64,000 nucleotides of DNA, from assembly GCF_003050835.1 (NCBI RefSeq), contig NZ_QAOJ01000019.1, positions 20,902-84,901 on the forward strand, given 5' to 3'. Of this stretch, positions 53,248-61,632 are shown in pieces. The notes beneath the pieces are model-generated. The model saw only the letters and a program-made list of their open reading frames with translations, did not search any database and was not told the DNA's origin. Each line of letters starts with the position of its first letter. Within the stretch, counting starts at the first letter, position 1. The position numbers and the translations under genes are program-made. The stretch is from Pseudomonas sp. GV071. GTDB taxonomy: Bacteria > Pseudomonadota > Gammaproteobacteria > Pseudomonadales > Pseudomonadaceae.

Positions 53248-54171
53248 ATGCGTTTCAACCACCTGGACCTGAACCTCCTGGTGGCGCTGGATGTATTGCT
53301 CGAGGAGCAGAACATCACCCGCGCCGCTGAACGTCTGCACATGACCCAATCCGCCACCAGTGGCGTGCTGGGCCGCTTGCGCACCTATTTCGAAGACGAA
53401 CTGCTGGTGCAGGTCGGGCGCAAAATGCAGCCCACCCCCTATGCCCTGGAACTCACCGCGCCGGTACGCGAAGTGCTGCTGACCATTCAGAGCTCGATCA
53501 CCGCCAAGCCGGTGTTCGACCCCAGTACCAGCAAACGCCACTTCCGCCTGGTGACCTCCGACTACCTGATCAGCGTGCTGTTCGCCCAGGTCATCGAACG
53601 CATCCACCAGGAAGCGCCGCACATCACCTTCGAAATGATCGGCCCCAGCGACAACTCCGGCGAATTGCTGATGCGCGGTGAGGTCGACCTGATGATCGTG
53701 CCCGACCGCTACATCCTCGAAGGCCACCCATGGCAATTGCTGTTCGAAGAGGAGCACGTGTGCGTGGTGTGGAACGGAAACACCCAGGTCGGCGAGCACC
53801 TGACGCTGGAGAAGTACATGGAGATGGGCCATGTGTCGGTGGGGTTTGGCCGTACCCGGCACATGAGCATCGAGGAATGGTTTATCACCCAGTACGGCTT
53901 TAACCGCCGCCTGGAAGTGATCACCAACGACTTCAACACCCTGCCGCAATTGGTGGTGGGCACCCAGCGTATCGCCACCATGCACCAGCGGTTGGCGCGC
54001 TTGTATGCCGCGCATTTGCCCCTGCGGATTTTGCCGCCGCCGGTGAAAATTCCGGTCATGCGCGAAGTGATGTTGTGGCACCGCAGCGTGGATGGCGACC
54101 CGATGCATCGCTGGCTGCGCGAGCGCATCAGCGCGTTTATCCAGAGCGTGGATCAGGCCAAAGCTGCCTGA
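53248..54171 (+). CDS. LysR regulator of NodD/FdeR type, probable master regulator
   Basis: 307 residues from ATG 53248. A longer frame to 53146 lacks the family start. The opening LDLNLLVALDVLLEEQNITR, then AAERLHMTQSATSG, follows NodD closely in pattern (LDLNLLVALDALM in NodD). The effector domain spans about 90-300. NodD proteins respond to flavonoids and bind paired ATC-N9-GAT boxes; such boxes lie just upstream and before neighbouring enzyme genes. I therefore propose that it activates the regulon with an aromatic, perhaps flavonoid, inducer. Confidence 0.88.
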   Translation: MRFNHLDLNLLVALDVLLEEQNITRAAERLHMTQSATSGVLGRLRTYFEDELLVQVGRKMQPTPYALELTAPVREVLLTIQSSITAKPVFDPSTSKRHFRLVTSDYLISVLFAQVIERIHQEAPHITFEMIGPSDNSGELLMRGEVDLMIVPDRYILEGHPWQLLFEEEHVCVVWNGNTQVGEHLTLEKYMEMGHVSVGFGRTRHMSIEEWFITQYGFNRRLEVITNDFNTLPQLVVGTQRIATMHQRLARLYAAHLPLRILPPPVKIPVMREVMLWHRSVDGDPMHRWLRERISAFIQSVDQAKAA

Positions 54172-54192
54172 CCCACCCCTCATGTAGTGAGG

Positions 54193-55425
54193 TCAATCCA
54201 CCGGTTCAAGCACCGCCCGCAGCAGCGCCTGCGCTTCACCGGTCACGCCTTTGCTGATCATTTTCGCCGGCAGGCTGGAGTGATCGAGGAACAGGTCGCG
54301 CAGCCGGTTAAGCGGTGCCGGCACGCCGTGATACATCCGCCCCAGGAAGCGCGCGAACGCCGTGGTCTGGTTGGTGTAATCCACCCGCTGCTCGTCATAC
54401 CGCTGCAAGCCGGCCTGTAGCGCGGCAATGTCACTCAGGTCGCGACCACGCAGGTATTTGGCGAGGAAGAAGCCGTCTTCAATGGCCATACCCGCGCCAT
54501 ACGCGGCATACGGTGAAGTCGGGTGCGCGGCGTCGCCCATGATGGTCACGCGCCCCTTGGACCACGCCTTGAGCGGCTCACGGTATTTCACCACCCAGCG
54601 GAACAGGTTATGGGCAGTGTCAGTGGCCGCCAGAATCTCTGGCATGGGGTAACTGAAGTGGCCGATGCGCTCACGCACATAGGCAGCAGGATCGCTGGGC
54701 TCGACCTGATTTTCTGCGCATTTTTCCACGAACCACCATTCGAAGCAGTCCTTGTCCTGGTAGCGCAACGGGGCATAGCCCATCTGATAGGCATGGTCAT
54801 GGCTGATGACGATTTTCTTGCGTTCCGGCCCCTGCAGTTCGCACCAACCCAGCCACACCGCAATGCCCAAGTGTTTGAGTTCGGAGGCGCCCCAGAGCTG
54901 TTCGCGTACCTTGGACTGAATGCCGTCGGCGCCAATCACCAGGTCACACTCGTACTGCTGGCCATCGGCAAAGTGCACGGTGGTGACGCCGTCTTTTTCC
55001 ACGTAATGGGTAAAGCTGTGGCTGGTGCTGATCATGTCGGCGGGCGCGGCTGCCAGCAGGCGTTTGTACAGTTCCGAGCGCATCATGCCGGACTGCCAAC
55101 CGGTAACGCCGGCCTGTTCCATCAGCGCCATATCAATATCGAAATTAACCCGCACGCGGCCATCGTAACGGCGAAATTCCGGCAGGCCGGCGGCGAAAAT
55201 ATCGTCTACCTGCACACCCAGGCTGCGCAGAATCACGATGCCGGTGGCATTGAGAATGATGGCGCCGCCGAGAGGCCGCAGTTCGGGATTGCGCTCGAAC
55301 ACGGTGACGGCAAAACCGGCTTGGTGCAGGGCTACGCCTGCAGCGATGCCACCGGGGCCAGCGCCAATGATGGCAATGCGTTTGCCTTTGGCTCCGGTGC
55401 TGATCGCAGGAGTGTTGTTGCTCAT
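54193..55425 (-). CDS. FAD-dependent aromatic monooxygenase 2
   Basis: 410 residues. FAD motif AIIGAGPGGIAAGVALHQAG (about 14-33), DG motif VIGADGIQSKVREQL and GD motif TIMGDAAHPTSPYAAYGAGM are all intact. The pattern is that of salicylate or 6-hydroxynicotinate 3-monooxygenases. It is distinct from the monooxygenase at 50380, so the pathway probably has two hydroxylation steps. The operator at 55514-55555 lies 89 bp upstream. Its 3' end faces the LysR gene, with 21 bp between stops. Confidence 0.9.
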   Translation of the reverse strand: MSNNTPAISTGAKGKRIAIIGAGPGGIAAGVALHQAGFAVTVFERNPELRPLGGAIILNATGIVILRSLGVQVDDIFAAGLPEFRRYDGRVRVNFDIDMALMEQAGVTGWQSGMMRSELYKRLLAAAPADMISTSHSFTHYVEKDGVTTVHFADGQQYECDLVIGADGIQSKVREQLWGASELKHLGIAVWLGWCELQGPERKKIVISHDHAYQMGYAPLRYQDKDCFEWWFVEKCAENQVEPSDPAAYVRERIGHFSYPMPEILAATDTAHNLFRWVVKYREPLKAWSKGRVTIMGDAAHPTSPYAAYGAGMAIEDGFFLAKYLRGRDLSDIAALQAGLQRYDEQRVDYTNQTTAFARFLGRMYHGVPAPLNRLRDLFLDHSSLPAKMISKGVTGEAQALLRAVLEPVD

Positions 55426-55513
55426 TTATGCGGTTCCTTTTTTGTTGTTATCGAACACCTTGGTCGCACGCCAAGAACAGGAGCTACCGTACAAGCGTTT
55501 TCCGCACATCGAC

Positions 55514-55555
55514 CAATCGCATGATTTGTTATGAGGCATCGTCAAACGCGATACC
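55514..55555 (-). promoter_or_regulatory. tandem NodD-type operator, site 3
   Basis: Box A is ATC-N9-GTT (one mismatch) at 55516-55530 and box B is ATC-N9-GAT at 55538-55552, followed by ACC. Spacing is 22 bp. It serves the minus-strand monooxygenase starting at 55425. Confidence 0.72.
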
Positions 55556-55626
55556 AGGTATCTGGATTTGCGCCTTGAACTGTGAACACGACTCCCGTTT
55601 GGTCGGTAGTGTTTGAAGCAGCGGCC

Positions 55627-55670
55627 GAGGTATCGCCGTTGCCGATACCTCGCATCCCCACTCACGATTG
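55627..55670 (+). promoter_or_regulatory. tandem NodD-type operator, site 4 (inverted)
   Basis: Box B here is a perfect 10-bp palindrome, CGAGGTATCG-N7-CGATACCTCG. Its ATC starts at 55632; box A is ATC-N9-GAT at 55654-55668. Spacing is 22 bp. The unit is reversed relative to site 3, so the strong box is again distal to its gene, the plus-strand hydrolase at 55760. Confidence 0.8.
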
Positions 55671-55759
55671 GCCTAATACCTGCCCCCTCCTTACCGTGCC
55701 AAAAGCACGGGCCTGCCTGGCCCGCCTTCGTACTGGCTCGCATAAGGACAACAACAACC

Positions 55760-56917
55760 ATGTTCCGCTACTTCCCCACCAACTACGTCTGGAACCTCTC
55801 CGTCGACCTGGCCATCGAAATGGGCGCCCGCATGGGCGAGATCGAGGAAATGTGCGCGCCACTGCAAGAGGCTGCCAAACAACCCGACGCCGCCGGCACC
55901 AAGGCCTTCCGCGAAACCTGGCAGAAGATGGCCGACAAACTGTGCGGCCTGGCCGAGGAAGACGAAGCCAATGGCCGCCTGCTCTCCGCCGGCGAAAAAT
56001 ACAACCGCGCGGCCACCTACTACCTCACCTGCGAGCGCCTCCAGGCCCATGGCGCCGAAGGTCGCACGGCGCTGTATCAAACCTTCTTGCACACCTTTGC
56101 GCGCGGCATCGAGCTGTCGCAAGAGAACTGCGAGCGGGTAGAAATCCCCTATGAGGGCAGCGTGATCTCCGGCCTGCTGGTACGCGCCGAAGGCGTCAGT
56201 GGTCCGCAGCCGATTCTGGTGCAGGTGAATGGCCTGGATTCGACCAAGGAAATGAAATACCGCGTCGGCCTCCCCGCCTGGCTGGCCAAGCGCGGCGTCG
56301 CCTCGCTGATCATCGACCAGCCGGGCACCGGCGAAGCGCTGCGCCTGCACAACCTCACCGCCCGCTATGACAGCGAGCACTGGGCCAGCCGCGTAGTCGA
56401 CTGGCTGGAAACCCGCAGCGAGTTCGATGCCAAACGCATTGGCCTGGAAGGTGTGTCGCTCGGCGGTTACTACTGCCCGCGCGCCGTGGCGTTCGAACCA
56501 CGTTTCGCCTGCGGCGTGGTGTGGGGTGCCAACCACGATTGGCGCGATGTGCAGAAACGCCGTCTGGAAAAAGAAGGCAGCTTCCCGGTACCGCATTACT
56601 GGGCGCACGTGCGCTGGGTGTGGGGTGCCAAGGACCAGGACGAGTTCATGGCCATTGCCGAGAACGTGCACCTGGACGGCGTACTCGACCGAATCAAGGT
56701 GCCGTTCCTGGTCACCCACGGCGAGCAGGACTCGCAGATCCCGCTCAAGTGGGCGCACCGCACCTACGAGCAACTGGTCAACAGCCCGAAACGCGAGCTG
56801 AAGATCTTCACCCCGCGCGAAGGCGGTGTGCAGCATTCGAGCTTTGATAACAGCATCAATGCCGGCCAGTACATTGCTGACTGGGTGGCGGAAAATCTGG
56901 GTGGGCGCACGGCCTGA
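55760..56917 (+). CDS. alpha/beta hydrolase of the C-C bond hydrolase type
   Basis: 385 residues from ATG 55760, with AAGGA about 11 bases upstream. A helical N-terminal region (about 1-120) precedes the hydrolase fold. The nucleophile elbow is GVSLGGYY (S233), with likely acid D in HGEQDSQIP and histidine in GVQHSSF. The layout resembles 2,6-dihydropseudooxynicotine hydrolase and related C-C hydrolases that cut ketone side chains. With an extradiol dioxygenase nearby, cleavage of a ring-opened or ketone intermediate is likely. A strong operator lies 90 bp upstream. Confidence 0.85.
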   Translation: MFRYFPTNYVWNLSVDLAIEMGARMGEIEEMCAPLQEAAKQPDAAGTKAFRETWQKMADKLCGLAEEDEANGRLLSAGEKYNRAATYYLTCERLQAHGAEGRTALYQTFLHTFARGIELSQENCERVEIPYEGSVISGLLVRAEGVSGPQPILVQVNGLDSTKEMKYRVGLPAWLAKRGVASLIIDQPGTGEALRLHNLTARYDSEHWASRVVDWLETRSEFDAKRIGLEGVSLGGYYCPRAVAFEPRFACGVVWGANHDWRDVQKRRLEKEGSFPVPHYWAHVRWVWGAKDQDEFMAIAENVHLDGVLDRIKVPFLVTHGEQDSQIPLKWAHRTYEQLVNSPKRELKIFTPREGGVQHSSFDNSINAGQYIADWVAENLGGRTA

Positions 56918-56924
56918 AGATACA

Positions 56925-56950
56925 AAAACGCCGGTATGTTTGGTGTTTTA
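56925..56950 (+). terminator. probable terminator of the hydrolase gene
   Basis: AAAACGCC and GGTGTTTT (56926-56950 region) pair with one G-U, closing a short loop, with a T-rich 3' arm eight bases after the stop. Confidence 0.5.
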
Positions 56951-56952
56951 AC

Positions 56953-57036
56953 GATCAAGAGCTCGCGGCTAAAGCCCCTCCCACAGAAAACCTCGATTAC
57001 CTGTGGGAGGGGGCTTTAGCCGCGAAGCCGTTGATC
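56953..57036. repeat. REP pair (REPIN-like)
   Basis: The left arm contains GCGGCTAAAGCCCCTCCCAC and the right arm the inverted GTGGGAGGGGGCTTTAGC, both of Pseudomonas REP type. The whole is bounded by GATCAA and TTGATC. It lies in the gap between two convergent genes. Confidence 0.85.
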
Positions 57037-57101
57037 TTGTTTCAGGTTCAATAATTGCGATTTTCAGGTCCGGCCAATCGAGGCTTCAGCCTCGATGCTT
57101 T

Positions 57102-57479
57102 TTAAGCCGGCGAGCGCGTGGCGTGAAACGACGCGATCTGCCAGCCCTGCGTTCCTAATGCCCACACCTGGGTGGCAAAGCCCTCCCCTCTGATTGGCTG
57201 ATCACCGCCGCGTTTTTGCAGGGTGTTGCACTGCGGCCCGGTCATCACCGCCAGCCCATCACCATAAAACCGCACCTGCAACTCGCCGCGCTCGATGGCC
57301 AGGTATTGCACCGCCGTGCGCGCGTAATCGAGGTAGTCGGCCTTGCCTTGCACCAGGCCGGTGGTGTGCACATACACCAGGTCATCGGCAAACAGCTCGG
57401 CGACGCGGGCGTGGTCCTCTTCCACCAGCGCTCGGCGACGTTCGTTTTCCAGGTGCAGCAAGTGTTGTTCAACGTTCAT
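57102..57479 (-). CDS. SnoaL/NTF2-like small protein
   Basis: 125 residues forming one NTF2-like cone: an N-terminal helix (EQHLLHLENERRRALVEEDH), FADDLVYVHTTGLVQGKADY, and four or five strands to the end. It resembles DUF4440/SnoaL-like proteins, which may be isomerases, cyclases or lyases, or simply bind ligands. A tandem operator lies 59 bp upstream, so it is probably part of the regulon. A helper role in handling a cyclic ketone intermediate is a guess. Confidence 0.8.
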   Translation of the reverse strand: MNVEQHLLHLENERRRALVEEDHARVAELFADDLVYVHTTGLVQGKADYLDYARTAVQYLAIERGELQVRFYGDGLAVMTGPQCNTLQKRGGDQPIRGEGFATQVWALGTQGWQIASFHATRSPA

Positions 57480-57537
57480 GGGTACAGCGCTCCTTGGGTT
57501 AAAGCGCGCACCTTAGGCGCGGCGCCAGGGCGGATAA

Positions 57538-57580
57538 AAATCGTCGATGGCAATGCAAGCCATCGCCACTTGCGATACCT
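57538..57580 (-). promoter_or_regulatory. tandem NodD-type operator, site 5
   Basis: Box A is ATC-N9-AAT (one mismatch) at 57540-57554; box B is ATC-N9-GAT at 57562-57576 followed by ACCTCG. Spacing is 22 bp. It is oriented for the SnoaL-like gene (57479); the amidohydrolase at 57740 diverges from it. Confidence 0.72.
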
Positions 57581-57739
57581 CGCCGCCCTGCTCGTTCGCT
57601 GATCGCCAGACCGCGCCACTCCTGAGCTGCGGCGCGTATTGAAGCCATCAATAGCTGGCCATCGACGCAATCTGTTGGCGCCCGAACGCCGTGCTCGGCA
57701 GCCTGCCAGCACAACCATAAACACAGTGACCCAACCGTT

Positions 57740-59089
57740 ATGAGCACCCTGCATCTACACTGCCGAACCCTGTTCGATGGCACCGACTTGAACACCCGCC
57801 AACAGCAAACCCTGGTGGTGGAAAACGGCCTGCTGAGTTATGTCGGCCCGCGCAGCAGCGCCCCCACGCCCTCCCCTGGCGCTCAGGTGGTGGATGCCGG
57901 CGACCACTTCGTGATGCCGGGCCTGGTGGACGTGCACACCCACCTCGCCTTCGGTAATGCGCAGAGCGAGGAAGACATTGATATCTGGACCAGCGACGAA
58001 TTCCGCGCCCTGCGTGGCCTGTTCTTCGCCCAGCATGTGTTGGCGGCGGGCGTCACCAGCATGGTCTGCCCCGGTGACAGCGGTCAGTTGAGCATTGCCG
58101 TGCGCAACTCGATTGCCGCCGGGCTGTTCGATGGCCCGCGGATTGCGGCCAGCAGCCGGGTGATCACCAACCGCCAGAGCCTCAACGACTGGTTCCCCAG
58201 CCGCGTCGGCGCCCCCGAGTATTTCACCGCGCGCCTGGTGACCAGCCGCAGCGAAGCCCTGGCCGAAGTGCGCAAGCAGGCCAAGGATGGCGTCGACCTG
58301 ATCAAGATCGCCATGGACGGTACCCACCGCCGCCCCAACGGCGAAATCATCGCCGCCTTCACCGCCGACGAAACCAAGGAGATGGTCGACGAAGCCCACC
58401 GCCTGGGCTGCAAAGTGGCCACCCACGCCTATGGCCGTGAAGCGGTGATGTACGCCGCCAAGGCCGGGGTCGACCTGGTATTTCACGCCTTTTATATGGA
58501 CGACGCCTGCATCGAAGCGCTGCTGGAGGCCGGCAGCATTCTGGCGCCAACCATGACCTTCCCGCAGAACACCGTGGACTTCTGCCAACCCCACGACCCG
58601 GCGATCAGTACCGGTTACGCCGGCTATTGCGCGCGCACCCTGGAGGTTGGCAGCCAGGTGCTGAAACGTGCCAAGGCCGCCGGCATTCCCTTCGCCTGCG
58701 GCAGCGACAGCGGTTTTGCCGTGACCCCCTATGGCGAATGGCACGCCCGCGAACTGGAACTGCTGGTCACCCGCCTCGGCTTCACCCCGGCCGAAGCCTT
58801 GTTCGCCGCCACCAACGTCGGCGCGCGCTGCATGCCGCGCGGTGAAACCCTGGGCACCTTGGAAGTGGGTAAAAACGCCGACTTCCTGCTGCTCGACGGC
58901 TCGCCACTGCAAGACATCCGCGTGCTGCAAGACCGCAGCAAACTCAAAGCCGTGTACAAAGCCGGCCAGCCGGTGCGCATGGACCGCAGCCCTTACAACC
59001 CCAAGCAGGTGTCGGATTTCAACTCCCTGAAATGGACCGACCTCTACACCCGCGACCGCGTCGCGCAACTGGGCAAATGGAGCGTTTGA
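57740..59089 (+). CDS. amidohydrolase-family metal hydrolase
   Basis: 449 residues. The HxH metal motif is DVHTHLAFG (near residue 65), with a lysine in VDLIKIAMDG, histidines in CKVATHAYG and LVFHAFYMDD, and the late aspartate in ACGSDSGFAV. This fits the imidazolonepropionase-like amidohydrolases acting on cyclic amides, lactones or peptides. It diverges from the SnoaL-like gene across operator site 5. Three bases after its stop comes the ATG of the HbpS-like gene. The substrate is not readable. Confidence 0.87.
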   Translation: MSTLHLHCRTLFDGTDLNTRQQQTLVVENGLLSYVGPRSSAPTPSPGAQVVDAGDHFVMPGLVDVHTHLAFGNAQSEEDIDIWTSDEFRALRGLFFAQHVLAAGVTSMVCPGDSGQLSIAVRNSIAAGLFDGPRIAASSRVITNRQSLNDWFPSRVGAPEYFTARLVTSRSEALAEVRKQAKDGVDLIKIAMDGTHRRPNGEIIAAFTADETKEMVDEAHRLGCKVATHAYGREAVMYAAKAGVDLVFHAFYMDDACIEALLEAGSILAPTMTFPQNTVDFCQPHDPAISTGYAGYCARTLEVGSQVLKRAKAAGIPFACGSDSGFAVTPYGEWHARELELLVTRLGFTPAEALFAATNVGARCMPRGETLGTLEVGKNADFLLLDGSPLQDIRVLQDRSKLKAVYKAGQPVRMDRSPYNPKQVSDFNSLKWTDLYTRDRVAQLGKWSV

Positions 59090-59091
59090 CT

Positions 59092-59538
59092 ATGGATGCA
59101 CTAACTTTTATCAGCGCCGCGCAGATCGCCAGCGCTGCGTTGCAGGCCGCCCGTGAACTGGGCTTGAAACCAATGGCCGCCGCCGTGCTCGACAGCGCCG
59201 GCCACCCGCTGGCGGTGTTACGCGATGAGCAGGCGAGCTTTCTGCGCCCGCAGATCGCCACCGGTAAAGCCCGTGGCTGCCTGGGTATGGGTTTTGGCGG
59301 GCGTGAACTGGCGCGGCGCGCGGCGGCCATGCCGGCGTTTTTCGATGCGATCAACAGCCTCACAGGCGGCGAAGTGATTCCGGTGGCGGGCGGCGTGCTG
59401 ATCCGCAACGCCAGTGGCCAGCTGCTGGGCGCGATCGGCCTGAGTGGCGACACCTCCGATAACGACGAACGCTGCGCCCTGCTGGCGATTGCCGCCGCCG
59501 GCTTGCAAGCCGATAGCGGCGACCCTCAGGCCAACTGA
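59092..59538 (+). CDS. GlcG/HbpS-family protein
   Basis: 148 residues from ATG 59092; a longer in-frame reading from 59032 overlaps the amidohydrolase and is rejected. The pattern AAAVLDSAGHPLAVLRDEQA, RPQIATGKARG and GGVLIRNASGQLLGAIGLSG, then DTSDNDERCA, is typical of the GlcG/HbpS family. Members bind heme or cobalamin in some species, but many are unexplained small proteins within aromatic-degradation operons. Here it is translationally close to the amidohydrolase. Its last 13 bases overlap the convergent LysR gene. Confidence 0.85.
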   Translation: MDALTFISAAQIASAALQAARELGLKPMAAAVLDSAGHPLAVLRDEQASFLRPQIATGKARGCLGMGFGGRELARRAAAMPAFFDAINSLTGGEVIPVAGGVLIRNASGQLLGAIGLSGDTSDNDERCALLAIAAAGLQADSGDPQAN

Positions 59539-60449
59539 GCGGCCTGCTCCTGCAGCACCTGACGAAACCAGTTCAGGGCCGGATCGCGGTCCTGATACGG
59601 GTGCCACTGCACCACCTGGGTCGCCGCCGGAAACGCCAAGGGTGCCGCCACCACCCGCAACGGATAACGCCGAGCAAACAGCTCGGCCTGGCGGCGAAAC
59701 AAGGTCGCCACCCGCCGCGTACCGACAAGAAAATCCGGCATCAGGGCAAAGCTTTCCACCGCCACCGCGACCCGACGGGTGATACCCAACTCCTGCAGAT
59801 GCGCCGCATCCAACGCCAGGTGACGGCCATCGGCAAACTCACGCACCACATGCTCGGCGTCGCAATACGCCGCCAGGCTCAGGCCCTCGGCATACGCCGG
59901 CTGATCGGCGCTGACCAGGCAACACAGCTGGTCGGTCAACAACGGCTGATGGGGATAGCTGGCGTTGAGCCGCCGCTGCGGCACTACCACACAGTCACTG
60001 CGGCGATAGTCCAGCGCCTCGCTGACCACATCACCGTCACGTGGCATCGGCAGGTCGCGCAGGCTCAACTGCACCTGCGGCGCCAGCCTGGCCAGCTCGC
60101 GGCTCACCGCCGGCAACAGCACCGCCGCCACATAGTCGGAGGCCACCAAGGTAAAACGCCGATCACAGTGCTGCGGCGCGAACTGCACCGGCGCATCGGT
60201 GATCTCGCGGGTCAGCGCCAGGGCTTCGCGCACCATGGGCAGCAACGCCAGGCCCAGGGTGGTCGGCTGCAAACTGCGGCCCACCTGCACCAACAACGGG
60301 TCATTGAAGTGGTCGCGCAGCCGCCCTAACGCCGAACTGGTCGCGGATTGGCCCAGGCACAAACGCTCGGCAGCGCGGGTCACGCTGCACTCACTGAGCA
60401 AGGCCTCCAGGGCAATCAGCAGGTTGAGATCAAGGCGGCGGTAACGCAT
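59526..60449 (-). CDS. second NodD-type LysR regulator
   Basis: 307 residues. The opening LDLNLLIALEALLSECSVTR, then AAERLCLGQSATSSALGRLR, is clearly related to the LysR at 53248 (same length, same LLVQVGR segment after the HTH), so the two are paralogues. The effector domains differ more. A weak copy of the tandem operator lies 57 bp upstream of its start, suggesting it is autoregulated or controlled by the first regulator. Its inducer may be a different pathway intermediate. Confidence 0.87.
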   Translation of the reverse strand: MRYRRLDLNLLIALEALLSECSVTRAAERLCLGQSATSSALGRLRDHFNDPLLVQVGRSLQPTTLGLALLPMVREALALTREITDAPVQFAPQHCDRRFTLVASDYVAAVLLPAVSRELARLAPQVQLSLRDLPMPRDGDVVSEALDYRRSDCVVVPQRRLNASYPHQPLLTDQLCCLVSADQPAYAEGLSLAAYCDAEHVVREFADGRHLALDAAHLQELGITRRVAVAVESFALMPDFLVGTRRVATLFRRQAELFARRYPLRVVAAPLAFPAATQVVQWHPYQDRDPALNWFRQVLQEQAAQLA

Positions 60450-60505
60450 GGGCAGCGCTCAGACAACTTCGGTAGTTGACCCTAAACCGGCGCGGCAAAA
60501 GCCAC

Positions 60506-60544
60506 CAATCGGCAATCGCACTGGCAGGTATCGCCGCAGGCCAT
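60506..60544 (-). promoter_or_regulatory. degenerate tandem operator, site 6
   Basis: ATC at 60508 and ATC at 60530, again 22 bp apart. The partner triplets are ACT and CAT instead of GAT. GGTATCG is intact at 60527-60533. It precedes the second LysR gene. Weak but phased like the other five. Confidence 0.45.
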
Positions 60545-60551
60545 GGGTCAC

Positions 60552-61301
60552 TTAACCCGCTACCGGCGCCACCAGGCGCCCACCCAGGGAGATCGGGTCG
60601 GCAAAATAGCCGCGCAAGGTGGTCGCCGTGTCGTTGGCCCAGAGCGCATACACCGGCGCGCCGGGGTGAAAACCGTCGGCGGCGAGTGAGTCGTGCTGCA
60701 ACAGAAAGTCGCTGGTTTGCAGCTGGCAATCCACCCGAGAACTGGCCAATTCGGCCAACGCCTGGTTGAACTGTCTGGCCCGGCGGCCCAGGTACCAGCG
60801 CAACGGCTGCGGCAATGCCGGGAAGGCGTTCATGGGAGGCACCGGCGCCAATAGCACGTAACGCGCGCCGTATTTCCACAGCAGCAGGTCCAGCAACCGG
60901 GCCATGTTCGCGCCCCACTCCTTGGCCGACAGACCGCCGGTAACATCGTTGACGCCCACCGACACCAGCACCGCGTCAAAGGGTTCGGTGGCCGTGCGGT
61001 CGACCATGGCCATGACCTGGGTGGTGTCGAAGCCCGATTGCGCCAACAGTTTCCAGGACACCCGATAATCTGCGACCAGATTCGCCACCAACTGCCCACT
61101 CAAGGCTTCGGCCTGGCTGGCAACACCCACGCCGGCAGCGGCCGAGTCGCCGAGAATCAGCAGGCGCAAATGCGGACCATCGCCCGCCACACCGCTGCGC
61201 TCGCCCGCGGGTTCGGGCAGCTTCGGTGTTACCCGGCGCACGTACAGGCCCTGGATCAGCAGCAGCGGTGCGAGGGCGAGTTTGATCAGGGTTTCAAACA
61301 T
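60552..61301 (-). CDS. SGNH/GDSL-family esterase
   Basis: 249 residues. Block I is LRLLILGDSAAAGVGV (serine 53), block III is VSVGVNDVTGGLS, and block V is DGFHPGAPVYALWA with the Asp and His of the triad. An N-terminal hydrophobic helix (about 5-20) may be a signal or anchor. It would hydrolyse esters or lysophospholipids. The start overlaps the preceding small gene by eight bases. It is probably not part of the catabolic regulon, since it lies upstream of, and transcribes toward, operator site 6. Confidence 0.87.
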   Translation of the reverse strand: MFETLIKLALAPLLLIQGLYVRRVTPKLPEPAGERSGVAGDGPHLRLLILGDSAAAGVGVASQAEALSGQLVANLVADYRVSWKLLAQSGFDTTQVMAMVDRTATEPFDAVLVSVGVNDVTGGLSAKEWGANMARLLDLLLWKYGARYVLLAPVPPMNAFPALPQPLRWYLGRRARQFNQALAELASSRVDCQLQTSDFLLQHDSLAADGFHPGAPVYALWANDTATTLRGYFADPISLGGRLVAPVAG

Positions 61302-61584
61302 AGGCGCTCTGCCCTGCGCCCTTCACGTAGCTGTTGAGGCGACGTTTGATGCGCAGCACCAGTTGCGGGTCGTCCATGGCTTCCAACTGTTGGTTTACCC
61401 AGTCGCGCCACGCGCTTTTCTTTTCGCCGCGGGCATCGAGCAGGCGGCTGCTTTCCCAGGCGGCTTCAACGGCCAACTGCGCCTCCAGCTCGTGTTCGCG
61501 CTGATAGCTCTCGAAGCAGCATTGGCGATGCTGCTGAATGGCGGTACGTTCGGCGGCGGGTAACTGGCTGAGGTTGAATGACAT
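61294..61584 (-). CDS. hypothetical helical protein
   Basis: 96 residues, soluble and mostly alpha-helical (AAERTAIQQHRQCCFESYQR; AVEAAWESSRLLDARGEKKS). It overlaps the SGNH gene start by eight bases, so the two are translationally coupled. No family is recognised. Codon use is GC-rich like the neighbours. The start at 61584 has no strong ribosome site. Confidence 0.6.
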   Translation of the reverse strand: MSFNLSQLPAAERTAIQQHRQCCFESYQREHELEAQLAVEAAWESSRLLDARGEKKSAWRDWVNQQLEAMDDPQLVLRIKRRLNSYVKGAGQSAYV

Positions 61585-61632
61585 GAGCGAATCCCTGTAA
61601 GCTGGTTATGCATACAGTATTTGGAGCAAGTG

